Positions 53,015 to 62,437 of a DNA stretch of 64,000 nucleotides are shown in pieces; position 1 is the first letter of the stretch, and each line of letters opens with the position of its first letter. The stretch is from contig CANLBM010000001.1 of assembly GCA_947488845.1 (NCBI GenBank), positions 62,001 through 126,000 of the forward strand. Reading direction: 5' to 3'. A program made the position numbers and the translations under genes. Below the pieces are notes generated by a model, which worked only from the letters and a program-made list of their open reading frames with translations, was not told the origin of the DNA and searched no databases. The stretch comes from an uncultured Sphingomonadaceae bacterium. Its GTDB lineage: Bacteria; Pseudomonadota; Alphaproteobacteria; Sphingomonadales; Sphingomonadaceae.

Positions 53015-54580
53015 TCAATGGTCACTAATCGGCGGAACAGGCTGGGGTGGTGCATCCGCATCCGATTCGTGGACTTCGATACTGCCGCGCCCGACATGGC
53101 TCTTTCCATATCCATAAGCGAAATAGAGCAGCAGCCCGAGACCTCCCCAAACCGGCAACACCAGCTTCGCTTCCAGCGGTAGGTTGTAGAAAAGCCCCAG
53201 ACAGCCGAAAATAGCCAACGGCGCAACGATCCAGACCAGAGGCGTACGAAACGGACGATGCCGGTCAGGATCGGTTCTCCGCAAGATAAGCACCGCGACG
53301 GCGACCATCAGAAAGGCGAACAAAGTTCCCGAATTCGAAATATCCGCCAGCTTCCCGACCGGCAGAAACGCCGCAAAGACCGAAACGGCAACGCCGGTTT
53401 TAGCCGTCACGATATGGGGCGTTTTCCATTTTGGATGGATGGTCGCAAGCTTTTCCGGCAGCAGGCCATCGCGCGCCATGACGAAGAAGATCCGGGTCTG
53501 TCCGAACAGCATGATCACGATGACCGAAGGCAGCGCAAGGAAGGCAGCGATGCCGATGACATTGCCCAGGGCAGGATGACCGATCGTCCGCAGGACAAAG
53601 GCCAGCGCTTCGTGGCTGCACACCAGCGGTTCTTTCCCCGCGGTCAGCAATGTCTGGCACTGAGCAGCAAATGCACTGCTTCCCGGAGCGAGCGTGTTGC
53701 CCGCGGCGTCCACAATCGGTTGCGCGCCGACCGTGCCGATGGCCCCGGCCGCGACCAGCAGATAGAAAATGGTGCAGATGGCAAGACTGCCGATCAGACC
53801 GATGGGCACGTTCCGTTGCGGGTTCTTGGTCTCCTCCGCCGCAGTCGAGACCGCATCGAAACCGACATAGGCGAAGAATATCGAAGCCGCAGCGCCAACT
53901 GCCCCGAAACCACGGCTTTCACCAAACCAGCCATTGGGTAGGAACGGATCGAAATTCTGCCCCTGCATCATCGGCAGGGTTAGCACGATGAACATGGTCA
54001 GCGCCGAAACCTTGATTGCGACCAGCACCGCGTTGACCTTGGCGCTTTCGCTGGTCCCGATCATCAGCAGAAAGGTAACCAGCAAAACGATGACCAGCGC
54101 CGGCAGGTTGATCAGCCCGCCCGGCGCGTAGCTGCCAATAGTCAGCGCCGTGGGCAATTGGATACCCGCATTGGCCAGCAAGCCGACAAAATAGCCCGAC
54201 CAGCCAACCGAAACCGCGCTCGCCGCCACGGCATATTCCAGGATCAGCGCCCAGCCTACCATCCAGGCCAGCAATTCGCCCATCACCGCATAGGTGTAGG
54301 TGTAGGCAGAACCCGATACCGGCACCATCGAGGCCAGTTCCGAATAGCAAAGCGCGGCGACCGCGCAGACCAGCCCGGCAATGATGAAGCTCCACATCAT
54401 GCCCGGCCCGGCCTTCTGCGCCGCCTCTTAGGTCAGGACAAAAATGCCGGTCCCGATAATCGCTCCGACACCCAGCAAGGTGAGCTGAACGGGACCGAGA
54501 GTGCGGGTTAGCGCCTTCTTCTCTGCTGTTGCCAAAATTGCGTCGAGGGGTTTGATGCGTCCGAAAAAACTGAAGGCCAT
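53015..54580 (-). pseudogene. Amino-acid permease (APC family) with an in-frame stop codon
   Basis: Reading from the ATG at 54580 gives MAFSFFGRIKPLD... and LLGVGAIIGTGIFVLT, the first conserved membrane span, then TAA at codon 51 (54430-54428). The same frame continues EAAQKAGPGMMWSFIIAGL through a full cationic amino-acid transporter (YhdG/CAT-like) to 53015. One substitution (for example TCA to TAA) would explain it. Restart at the ATG at 54400 would lose the first span and its GTG substrate motif, so function is doubtful. Could be a sequencing error or a recent pseudogene; the remainder shows no other damage. Confidence 0.75.
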
Positions 54581-54766
54581 ACAGCGATCCTGTCCCGAAA
54601 AACTGCGCTTGGATTACGCCGATTTTTGCAATGCGCAAGTGGGATTCGACGGGACCGTTGGCAATTATTCTAGGCCCGGATATGGAGGGGTTTTTCGGGT
54701 TCGAATTGGCCGTTTTCCCTCCTCTCCTAAGGGAGAGAGTGATAGTGTTTTTCTGATAAAAAAGTC

Positions 54767-54848
54767 CGTCATCCTGAACTTGGTTCAGGATCCAGGAAGA
54801 CAGGACGCCGATTGCCGCTCGGGATACTGAAACAAGTTCAGCATGACG
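54767..54848. repeat. Intergenic palindromic repeat
   Basis: Terminal arms CGTCATCCTGAACTTG (54767-54782) and CAAGTTCAGCATGACG (54833-54848) pair at 15 of 16 positions; an inner hairpin CCTGAAC-TTG-GTTCAGG lies at the left. The GTCATCCTGAACTTG type of arm is common in sphingomonad intergenic regions. Confidence 0.7.
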
Positions 54849-54857
54849 AGATCACTC

Positions 54858-56186
54858 CTAGCCCACCAAATCCTCCGGCAACACCGGTTCGCTCAGCAAC
54901 CGCTCCATCGCCTTCCAGCGCCAGACCGGTGCGTCGCCCTGGGATTCGATCCAGTCGCGGACCATTTCCATACCGAGGCCATAGTTGATCACATAGCTGC
55001 GATATTGTTCGTTGAAATCGGTCATCTGCGCTGCACGCTCTGCCGAGACCAGCTGGTATTTCTGGTTGAGCGCGATCGCTTCCGCGCGGGTGATTTCACC
55101 ATCCAGATATTGCCGGGCAATCGTCATCCGCGCGCCGCTCAATGCCTGTTTGGCGATCTGCAGCGCCCAGTAGGCCGCCGCCGTGTCGGGATCGAGGCCG
55201 GCGAGCGGGTAAAGCACGTCGCGCTCGTAATCCAGCCGTTCCTGCCCGCTGAACGCCAGTTCTATGCCGTAATTGGCCGATCCCTCGGCGATCAGGCTCT
55301 GCGGCGAATAGAGTGGATAGACGGAAAATTCCTGCCAGCCATGCCCCCGGGTCAGATTGCGCTCGAGCAGCATATTATAGACATGATGGCCGGGATAGCC
55401 CTCGTGACAGCCGAGATCGACCGCACGGCCGATGAAGATCGGCAGGTCGGTGTTGACCTGGATCAGGCTCTGATAATTGCCCTGATAATAATTATAGCCG
55501 CTCCAGCTTTTGCCGGTGACAAATTCCAGTTTGAAATTCTCGCCCTCGGGCAAATCGAAATATTGCGCGGTCCGTGCCTTGCACTCGGCAATCGCGGTGT
55601 CGAATACGGTCTGCAGCCGGTCTTCGGGAATGACATAGCCATTTTCGAACGTCTCGACCCGTTCGCTGAGCGGGCCTTCACCGGGGACGATATTCTCGAT
55701 TTCCTCGAGCACCGGATCAAATTCCGCCAGTGCTTTGAGTTTCGGCGTCACTCCGAAAAGGCCCTTGGCTTCTTTGGCAAAAGGAAAATTCTCCTTCTGC
55801 ATCATCGCATGGCGGGTGTGGGCTGCCTCAAGCTGGGCCGAAAGAAAGCGTTTGCGCGCCTCGACCAGCGGATCATCGCCGACGGTCAGCGCATCGAGCC
55901 GCAGCATCAGGTCGACAATCGCATTGCCCAGTTCGCGCATGTCGCGCGGATCGGTCTTGGCCGCCTCCGCCCATTGTGGCGGACCATAATAGGCATCGAC
56001 ATAGCCGGCTTCTTTTTCACCAAGAGCCAGCGTCAGTTTTACATAATCACTGGCAATGGAGCCGAGCTCGTTCGATGCTTGCAAGCCAGCCGTATCGGTG
56101 ATCACCGGCGCAGCTACCGGCGCCGCTGACAATGTACCGGCTGACATTGCCAAACAGGCAACGGCGAACAGGCCAGTAGTTTTCAA
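54858..56186 (-). CDS. DUF885-family putative metallopeptidase, exported
   Basis: 442 residues with a signal peptide ending LSAA. It carries HEGYPGHHVYN, the HExxPGHH zinc-site motif of the DUF885 family, and a downstream Glu in SLIAEGSANYGIELAF as a likely third ligand. Largely helical. Probable periplasmic peptidase of unknown specificity. Start overlaps the nhaA stop (ATGA). Confidence 0.82.
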   Translation of the reverse strand: MKTTGLFAVACLAMSAGTLSAAPVAAPVITDTAGLQASNELGSIASDYVKLTLALGEKEAGYVDAYYGPPQWAEAAKTDPRDMRELGNAIVDLMLRLDALTVGDDPLVEARKRFLSAQLEAAHTRHAMMQKENFPFAKEAKGLFGVTPKLKALAEFDPVLEEIENIVPGEGPLSERVETFENGYVIPEDRLQTVFDTAIAECKARTAQYFDLPEGENFKLEFVTGKSWSGYNYYQGNYQSLIQVNTDLPIFIGRAVDLGCHEGYPGHHVYNMLLERNLTRGHGWQEFSVYPLYSPQSLIAEGSANYGIELAFSGQERLDYERDVLYPLAGLDPDTAAAYWALQIAKQALSGARMTIARQYLDGEITRAEAIALNQKYQLVSAERAAQMTDFNEQYRSYVINYGLGMEMVRDWIESQGDAPVWRWKAMERLLSEPVLPEDLVG

Positions 56187-57514
56187 AGCGCGTCTTTCAG
56201 CTTTTGCGCTTCATCATTGGGCAAAACATCAAGCAACTGCTCCGCCTCGTCCTTGTCGAGCGATTGCAGATGGCGTCCCTGCGGAGCGAAGCGCAATATG
56301 CAGAAACCGATAATCGCGGACAGAACGGAACCGCCGAGCACACCGATCTTCGCTTCCTCGATCAGCAGCGCGTTGCCGGGGAAGGCGAGCGCGCCAATGA
56401 ACAGGCTCATCGTGAAACCGATACCGCAGAGCATCGCCACGCCATAGACCTGCAGCCAGCTGGCCCCACCCAGTCGTCCGGCGAAACCGGTTTTGACCGC
56501 GAGCCAGACGCTGGCGAAAATACCGATCTGCTTGCCGAGCAACAGGCCGGCTGCGATACCCAGCGGCAACGGCGCGAAAATCTGCTCTATACCCAGTCCG
56601 CTGAGCGAAACACCGGCATTGGCAAAGCCGAAGATCGGCACGATCAGAAAGGCGCTCCATGGCGCAATCGCATGTTCGAGCCGGTGCAGCGGAGAATTTT
56701 CGGCGTCCGGAGATGTCGGTGTCACCACGATCGGAATGACCATAGCCGCCAAAACGCCCGCAATGGTGGCGTGAACGCCTGACATCAGCACTGTATACCA
56801 GAGCAGACCGGAGCCGATCAGATAGGGCCAGAGCTTGAGCACGCCGTTGCGGTTCATCGTGTACATGACGGCCAGAATCGCCGCACTGGCGAGCAAGGCA
56901 GCGCCGTTGATCTCGGCGGTATAGACCAATGCGATGATCGCCACCGCGCCCATGTCATCGACAATTGCAACGGTAACCAGAAACAGCTTGAGCGAGGTTG
57001 GCGCGCGGGGTCCAAGCAACGCAAGCACGCCAATCGCAAAGGCGATATCGGTAGCAGCCGGAATCGCCCAGCCATTGTAGAGCGCGGGTACATCCTTGAC
57101 GACGAAAAGATAGATCAGCGCCGGCACAACCATGCCCGCCGCGGCCGCAACCACAGGCAATCGCCGTCTCTCCCAGGTATTGAGCCTGCCATCGACAAAT
57201 TCCCGCTTTATTTCCAGCCCGACGAGGAGGAAGAATATCGCCATCAGCCCGTCGTTGATCCACAAATGCGGCGTCATCGGCCCCAATTTGCTCGACAGGA
57301 CTGGTCCTTTCAGATCGTGGAGGAAATGGTGGTACATTTCATATAATGGGCTGTTCGCGACGATCATCGCCAGAGCGGCGGCAAACATCAGCAATATACC
57401 GCCCGCTGCCTCGCTTTTCAGAAAGTCTCTAAGCGCTGAATTTCTACCTGTGCGTGGCAATATGTCTTCTCCCTCGGGGGCGTCTATTCCGGAATTTCGA
57501 TTGGCCAGAGTCAT
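56183..57514 (-). CDS. nhaA: Na+/H+ antiporter NhaA
   Basis: 443 residues from the ATG at 57514 (TTG at 57538 is the alternative). About 12 spans; MAIFFLLVGLEIKREFVDG, AIPAATDIAFAIGVLALLG and TVAIVDDMGAVAIIAL contain the paired transport Asp residues. Exports Na+ in exchange for protons. The C-terminal tail is longer and charged (KDEAEQLLDVLPNDEAQKL). Confidence 0.95.
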   Translation of the reverse strand: MTLANRNSGIDAPEGEDILPRTGRNSALRDFLKSEAAGGILLMFAAALAMIVANSPLYEMYHHFLHDLKGPVLSSKLGPMTPHLWINDGLMAIFFLLVGLEIKREFVDGRLNTWERRRLPVVAAAAGMVVPALIYLFVVKDVPALYNGWAIPAATDIAFAIGVLALLGPRAPTSLKLFLVTVAIVDDMGAVAIIALVYTAEINGAALLASAAILAVMYTMNRNGVLKLWPYLIGSGLLWYTVLMSGVHATIAGVLAAMVIPIVVTPTSPDAENSPLHRLEHAIAPWSAFLIVPIFGFANAGVSLSGLGIEQIFAPLPLGIAAGLLLGKQIGIFASVWLAVKTGFAGRLGGASWLQVYGVAMLCGIGFTMSLFIGALAFPGNALLIEEAKIGVLGGSVLSAIIGFCILRFAPQGRHLQSLDKDEAEQLLDVLPNDEAQKLKDAL

Positions 57515-57562
57515 GCGCAGGCCAGATCGTAAAATCAAGGCTTGAGTGAAGCGAAATCGGCC

Positions 57563-58576
57563 CTAGGCCGCGATCAGATCACGAATAGTGGCGGCGATAG
57601 TATAGCTTTTCTCGCGTGCTGCCTGATCGAAAACAGATCCGGAAATGATCAGCTCGTCGGCGCCGGTCCGGTCAATGAACCGTTCTACACCCTGCTTTAT
57701 CTTGTCCGGCGAACCGATCGCGCTGCCCTGCAAAATCTGTTCGAGCATCGATTGGGCCTGGGGTGGGAGACTTTCGCGATAGCCCTCGACCGGTGGCGGC
57801 ATTTTTCCCGGATTGCCAGTGCGCAGCGCGACGAAGCTTTGCATCATCGAGCTGGAGAGAAATTCCGCCTCTTCGTCGCTGTCGGCCGCGAAAATATTGA
57901 ATCCGCACAGCACATAGGGCTCGGCCAGCTGCTCCGACGGCTTGAAATCGCGCCGGTATATCATTAGCGCCTCGTCGAGCATCTGCGGTGCAAAATGCGA
58001 GGCGAAAGCATAAGGCAGACCCAGAGCCGCCGCCAGTTGTGCGCCGAACAGGCTGCTGCCGAGGATGTAGAGCGGGATATTCGTCCCCTGCCCCGGTGTC
58101 GCCTGGATGCCCAGCCGGTCATCACCGGCCAGAAAGGCCTGCAGTTCCAGAACGTCGCGCGGAAATTCGTTGGCATCGCTGTTAAGATTGCGGCGCAAGG
58201 CCTGCGCCGTTCTCTGGTCCGAACCCGGCGCGCGTCCCAGACCGAGATCGACCCGTCCCGGAAACAGCGCCTCGAGCGTGCCAAACTGCTCCGCGATCAC
58301 CATCGGCGCGTGATTGGGCAGCATGATTCCGCCGGCACCGATGCGGATGGTCCTGGTCCCCTGCCCGATATGCGAAAGCGCCACTGCGGTTGCGGCGCTG
58401 GCAATGCCTTCCATGCCATGATGCTCGGCCATCCAGAAACGCTCGTAGCCGAGCGCCTCGCCATGCTGCGCAAGTGCCAGCGACCGGTCGAGCGCGGTTC
58501 TGACATCGCTGCCCAGCGGCACCGGAGAAAGATCCAGTATCGAGAATTTCACCGCTTTGGTCCCGGTTTTGGTCAT
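57563..58576 (-). CDS. LLM-class flavin-dependent oxidoreductase
   Basis: 337 residues, luciferase-like TIM barrel: ILDLSPVPLGSD, RFWMAEHHGMEGIASAATAV, IRIGAGGIMLPNHAPMVIAEQFGTL and RVDLGLGRAPGSD. This is the YhbW-like subgroup with unknown substrates. Last gene of the 60760-57563 operon, overlapping gspN by ATGA. Confidence 0.88.
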   Translation of the reverse strand: MTKTGTKAVKFSILDLSPVPLGSDVRTALDRSLALAQHGEALGYERFWMAEHHGMEGIASAATAVALSHIGQGTRTIRIGAGGIMLPNHAPMVIAEQFGTLEALFPGRVDLGLGRAPGSDQRTAQALRRNLNSDANEFPRDVLELQAFLAGDDRLGIQATPGQGTNIPLYILGSSLFGAQLAAALGLPYAFASHFAPQMLDEALMIYRRDFKPSEQLAEPYVLCGFNIFAADSDEEAEFLSSSMMQSFVALRTGNPGKMPPPVEGYRESLPPQAQSMLEQILQGSAIGSPDKIKQGVERFIDRTGADELIISGSVFDQAAREKSYTIAATIRDLIAA

Positions 58577-59304
58577 TGTGCGTTCCTTTGTGCCAATTGT
58601 CCTGCAACCTTGATCGCATAGCCGTCTGGAACATTGCGAAAGCCGAGCGTCGGCAATAACAGCGTCCAGGCGCGGTCGCTACCCGAGAGGAACAGCCGCG
58701 CGGTATAATAGCCGTTGCCTTCGAGCTTCAGTGTGAGCTGCTCCATGCCGGACCCGCTCTGCAGTGGCAACACCAGCACCCCGTCCTGACATATCGCATT
58801 GCCGAGCAGGCCCTGCTTGAGGTCGAGCCCGGGTATATTTGCGTCGAGCGACACCCGCACCTGACCGCTCGCCGACTGGCAGCGACCACCGGCAAAGCTT
58901 ATATTCACGTCCCGCAGGTCGATCGCCGAGGCGGGCAACGGGGCCAATTGGCGGCCGATGCCGAGCACCGTGGTCACATTCTCGACCAGCAGGCTGTGGC
59001 CGGATTTACCAATGGTTGCAACCAGCCCGTCATCGCCGTCGGCCGCCGGTCGTTCCAGATCCATCAGCAATTTGCCTGTCAGCAACGGCAGGAACCGCAC
59101 ACCCGCATCGAGATCACCCAAAGCAAACGGCCCGACTTGCGCGCCCTCGATCCGGCCGCTCCACACCGATCCGCTGATCGCCTTGGCCGAAAAGCGTGAT
59201 CCTTCCAGACCCGCCATGCCTACAGCCAGCCGTAACGGCAGAAAGAAAAGCGCTACGGCGATTACCGCCAGCAGGATCAATATATAGGTCAATGCGCGCG
59301 GCAC
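58573..59304 (-). CDS. gspN: Type II secretion system N-like protein
   Basis: 243 residues. One N-terminal span, then a beta-rich periplasmic domain with the GspN pattern: GSVWSGRIEGAQVGPFALGDLDAGV, LPLLTGKLLMDLE and GSGMEQLTLKLEGNGYY. A Cys pair (GRCQSAS, NAICQDG) may form a disulfide. No other T2SS genes are nearby, so it may be an orphan or serve a remote gsp locus. Confidence 0.8.
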   Translation of the reverse strand: MPRALTYILILLAVIAVALFFLPLRLAVGMAGLEGSRFSAKAISGSVWSGRIEGAQVGPFALGDLDAGVRFLPLLTGKLLMDLERPAADGDDGLVATIGKSGHSLLVENVTTVLGIGRQLAPLPASAIDLRDVNISFAGGRCQSASGQVRVSLDANIPGLDLKQGLLGNAICQDGVLVLPLQSGSGMEQLTLKLEGNGYYTARLFLSGSDRAWTLLLPTLGFRNVPDGYAIKVAGQLAQRNAQ

Positions 59305-59319
59305 CTGCTTTCCTTCGGG

Positions 59320-59814
59320 TCAGAGTTCGGGAGCAAATTGGTTGAAATAGACGAAGATATCCTCTTCCGTCCGGCTTGCGGCATTGCGCCATTTCGGCGC
59401 CGATTTGCGGTTGAGCAATTCGCCTTGGGCAGACAATATCAGCACGGTCGGCGTGCCCTTGATCGATTTTATGCCAAAGCGCTGGGCGATATCGATATTC
59501 CGGTCCTTCAGCCCGACATCGACATAGACCAGCTCATATCTGGCTTCCAGCATCGCGGCAAAGCGCGGTTCGGCAAACCATCCCGCCAGGCCGCGGCTGT
59601 CATGGCACCAGTTGGCGCCCATCACGACGATTACCCGCTTGCCGGAAAGTTGCGCCCGGGCGAGTGCTGCATCCACCTGTTCCGCCGCACGGGCGGATTC
59701 GTCGAACGGTCTGGCTTCGGGATAGCCGGTTTCACCTGGCTCAGCCTTTACGGCCTGACTGGCGGGCACCGTAGAGAGGCCCAAAATGGCCAGAAATAAT
59801 AGCAAGAATCTCAT
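59320..59814 (-). CDS. Exported thioredoxin-fold protein with CxxS-like site
   Basis: 164 residues with a signal peptide (ends ASQA or VKA). Thioredoxin-7-like core: KRVIVVMGANWCHDSRGLAGWF and the cis-Pro GTPTVLIL. The active site is WCHDS, with Ser in place of the resolving Cys, and no other Cys is present, so it is more likely an isomerase or binding protein than a classical reductase. In a redox-flavoured operon. Confidence 0.78.
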   Translation of the reverse strand: MRFLLLFLAILGLSTVPASQAVKAEPGETGYPEARPFDESARAAEQVDAALARAQLSGKRVIVVMGANWCHDSRGLAGWFAEPRFAAMLEARYELVYVDVGLKDRNIDIAQRFGIKSIKGTPTVLILSAQGELLNRKSAPKWRNAASRTEEDIFVYFNQFAPEL

Positions 59815-59824
59815 CCACCGGCTA

Positions 59825-60760
59825 TTACACTTCCAGCGGCGTGAGGGAACAGGCTTTTGTCAGACCAAGACCACGTTTCATGGCCGGGAAGCTGCGAACC
59901 ATCGCGGCGCTCATCGCCAGCTCGAAACGGACGGCACGGCCATATTGCGCCTCGATCCGGTCACCCAGTTCTAAGGCATCTGCCGATTGGGTCGCGATCG
60001 CCTGACCGAATTGGAACGCCAGCGCTTCTTCTTTCGGCAGATTGTCCGGGCCCTTGAACCAGCCGTTGACGGTCTCTCTTGGAACATGATCGGCCAGCGC
60101 CCAGCGGGCGCAGGTGATCGCGCAGGGACCGCAATCCTCTACCATATTGGCCCCCATCCGTGCGGCGTGGAACAGCAACGCCGGCGCTTCGTGCCGGTGT
60201 GTCGAGGCAGGCAGGAAATGCATGAATTTTTCAAGCGCATGGCCCGGTGCCGCAGCGATTGCATCATGATATTGCCGCTCGCTTTCCTCTGCCTCCGCAT
60301 TAGCAAATTTGAGAAAGACCGCTTTCGGGATACCGGCGGGCGCAATATGCTGGCGCGCGAACAGAATGCCGAGCGCCAGAAACACCAGCAGCGGCGGCCC
60401 CAGCACGCCGGGTGCATCGGCGATAAAGGCGTCGGGCGAGCAGATCCCGGCCGACACTTCGTAAATGTGCAATATGCCGTGCAACGACAGCCACAATGCC
60501 CCCGCCAGGGCCGCGAGCCAGCGCATGTGGATATTGACGCTTGCGTAAAGCAGGATGATTCCGCAGGCCGCATAGGCAATCCCGATGTCGCGGATGAAAT
60601 GCTGGTTCGGCGGTCCGGTGGTGATGACCGTCGGAATCGCGACATACCAGTCGAGCGGCCGGATGATCATGAACAGGCCGAACAACAAAGCGAACAGGCC
60701 CACCCCCAGAACCAGCATCTGCGCCACGCGGTCGAGCAAGTCGGGTTTTCCCATCAGCAT
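59825..60760 (-). CDS. Membrane protein fused to an AhpD-like CxxC domain
   Basis: 311 residues. About four spans in the first 135 residues (LVLGVGLFALLFGLFMIIRPLDWY, GIAYAACGIILLYASV), then a helical domain with HAARMGANMVEDCGPCAITCARWAL, which has the ExxCGxC arrangement of AhpD/carboxymuconolactone-decarboxylase-like redox proteins. Strong AAGGAG site. First gene of the operon that continues into the thioredoxin-like, gspN and LLM genes; divergent from an Rrf2 regulator. Function unknown, probably thiol redox or peroxide defence. Confidence 0.68.
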   Translation of the reverse strand: MLMGKPDLLDRVAQMLVLGVGLFALLFGLFMIIRPLDWYVAIPTVITTGPPNQHFIRDIGIAYAACGIILLYASVNIHMRWLAALAGALWLSLHGILHIYEVSAGICSPDAFIADAPGVLGPPLLVFLALGILFARQHIAPAGIPKAVFLKFANAEAEESERQYHDAIAAAPGHALEKFMHFLPASTHRHEAPALLFHAARMGANMVEDCGPCAITCARWALADHVPRETVNGWFKGPDNLPKEEALAFQFGQAIATQSADALELGDRIEAQYGRAVRFELAMSAAMVRSFPAMKRGLGLTKACSLTPLEV

Positions 60761-60795
60761 GAATATTCTCCTTCAAATCATCCCGAGTCCATGTT

Positions 60796-60818
60796 ATTCG
60801 GATATATATTGTCCGAAT
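60796..60818. promoter_or_regulatory. Candidate Rrf2 operator
   Basis: Perfect 7-bp arms ATTCGGA and TCCGAAT separated by 9 bp, midway in the 76-bp region between the divergent AhpD-fusion and Rrf2 genes. The length and AT-rich centre are typical of Rrf2 dimer sites. Could control both directions. Confidence 0.65.
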
Positions 60819-60836
60819 TAAACAGAGAGTCAAATC

Positions 60837-61343
60837 TTGCAGATTTCCAAAGGTGTTGAGTGGGCGGCCCATGCCGCGGTGATGATGATCGCACTACCGG
60901 ACGGTCGCGGCCTGAAAGCCGAAGCGCTGGCCCGCTATCACGAAGTGCCAACCGCCTATATGGCGAAGCAGTTGCAGGCGCTCAGCAAGGCCGGGATCGT
61001 GCAATCCTCGCGCGGCGCCCATGGCGGCTACCGGCTGGCGAAGCCCGCCACCGACATCTCGCTGTGGGATATCACGGCGGCAATCGAAGGCCGTGCCCCC
61101 GCCTTCCGCTGCACCGAAATCCGGCAGAACGGTCCCTGCGGCCTGAAGCAAAAAGACTGCAGGAACCCCTGCCAGATTGCTTCGGCTTTCGCTGTCGCCG
61201 AGCGCGCGTTTCGGGACAGTCTGAAGACAGTCACACTCGCGGATTTGGGCGCGCAGGTTTTACAGAATGCCCGGCCCGAGCAGCTGTCGGATGTCGGCAA
61301 CTGGCTGGAGAGCGAGACCCTGCCGCTAAGCGACGCCAGCTGA
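60837..61343 (+). CDS. Rrf2-family regulator
   Basis: 168 residues from a TTG start. Rrf2 winged HTH (YMAKQLQALSKAGIVQSSRGAHGGYRLAKPATDISLWDI), then four Cys in AFRCTEIRQNGPCGLKQKDCRNPC, consistent with iron-sulfur or thiol sensing. Likely represses the divergent AhpD-fusion operon from the palindrome 19-41 bp upstream of its start. Confidence 0.87.
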   Translation: MQISKGVEWAAHAAVMMIALPDGRGLKAEALARYHEVPTAYMAKQLQALSKAGIVQSSRGAHGGYRLAKPATDISLWDITAAIEGRAPAFRCTEIRQNGPCGLKQKDCRNPCQIASAFAVAERAFRDSLKTVTLADLGAQVLQNARPEQLSDVGNWLESETLPLSDAS

Positions 61344-61359
61344 TTGCCGGTCTTGCCCG

Positions 61360-62256
61360 CTAGCCGCGCAGATGCGCAGCGAAAAAGGCCAGCGTTCGTT
61401 TCCACGACAATCTGGCCGCTTCCTCGTCATAGCGCGGCGTCGTGTCATTGTGGAAACCGTGGTTCACATCGGGATAGAAATGGATGCTATATTCTTTCTG
61501 ATGCTCCGTTAAAGCCGCTTCATAGGCCGGCCAGCCGGCGTTGATCCGCTCATCATTGCCGGCATGGTGGATCATCAGCGGCGCTTCGATCGCCGGGACA
61601 TCCGCCGCGTCCGGCTGGCGTCCGTAATAAGGCACCGATGCGGCCAGATCGGGATAAGCCACGGCCAGCGCATTGCAGACGCCGCCGCCATAGCAGAAAC
61701 CGACCGCCCCCACCTTGCCGGTCGAACCGTCATGATCGCGCAGAAATTCGAAGGCGGCGAAGAAATCTTCCATCAGCTTCGCGCCATCGAGCGTCCGCTG
61801 CATCGTCCGCCCGTCATCATCATTGCCGGGATAGCCGCCTAGCGGCGACAGACCGTCGGGCGCCAGCGCCAGATAGCCGGCCTTGGCCACCCGCCGCGCG
61901 ACATCCTCGATATAGGGATTGAGCCCGCGATTCTCGTGGATCACCAGCACCGCGGGCAACTTGCCGGTCGCTCCGGAGGGCCTGGCCATCAGCGCGTTGA
62001 TTGTGCCATGGCCCTCAGGGCTCTCATAGCTGATCCGCTCGGCAAGGATCGCCGGATCATCCGGCTCGACCTGCGCCGCCCAGGCGTAATTGGGTTGCAG
62101 CTGGTCGAGGATCATCGCCCCGGTCACGCCCGCAGCGGCAAATTTCCCGGCCTGCTTGATAAAATCGCGCTTCGAGATCACGCCATGGACATAACCGTCG
62201 AATATCTCGAGAATATGAGGGTGGAAGTCGGTTGCGCGTTTGCGGGTCGGGGTCAT
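61360..62256 (-). CDS. Dienelactone hydrolase family protein, probably Tat-exported
   Basis: 298 residues. A 25-residue N-extension leads to [21 protein letters not shown], a Tat-like KR signal common in this subgroup. Catalytic Cys in [12 protein letters not shown], Asp in HHAGNDERI, His in [11 protein letters not shown]. Relatives hydrolyse lactones or esters; natural substrate not evident. Confidence 0.87.
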   Translation of the reverse strand: MTPTRKRATDFHPHILEIFDGYVHGVISKRDFIKQAGKFAAAGVTGAMILDQLQPNYAWAAQVEPDDPAILAERISYESPEGHGTINALMARPSGATGKLPAVLVIHENRGLNPYIEDVARRVAKAGYLALAPDGLSPLGGYPGNDDDGRTMQRTLDGAKLMEDFFAAFEFLRDHDGSTGKVGAVGFCYGGGVCNALAVAYPDLAASVPYYGRQPDAADVPAIEAPLMIHHAGNDERINAGWPAYEAALTEHQKEYSIHFYPDVNHGFHNDTTPRYDEEAARLSWKRTLAFFAAHLRG

Positions 62257-62322
62257 GATGGATCATCCGTCAGCTAAAATTGGCAGAATTGCTCTTTAGC
62301 ACAAAATGAACTTCTCGTAATC

Positions 62323-62416
62323 CCGTTCGTGCTGAGCCTGTCGAAGCACCTCGTCCCTCGTAACACTGACAAAGCGATAGCCCGGAAAGGCCCTTCGACA
62401 GGCTCAGGGCGAACGG
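62323..62416. repeat. Intergenic palindromic repeat
   Basis: 24-bp arms at 62323-62346 and 62393-62416 pair at 22 of 24 positions; arm core GAGCCTGTCGAAG / CTTCGACAGGCTC. This is a widespread intergenic repeat type in sphingomonads. It could fold on either strand and may act as a bidirectional terminator or be a MITE. Confidence 0.75.
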
Positions 62417-62437
62417 TCATTATGACCACGCAAACCT

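Noticed and set aside
54843..56129. 428-residue plus-strand frame
   Set aside because: Antisense shadow of the DUF885 gene with no recognisable domain or start signal.
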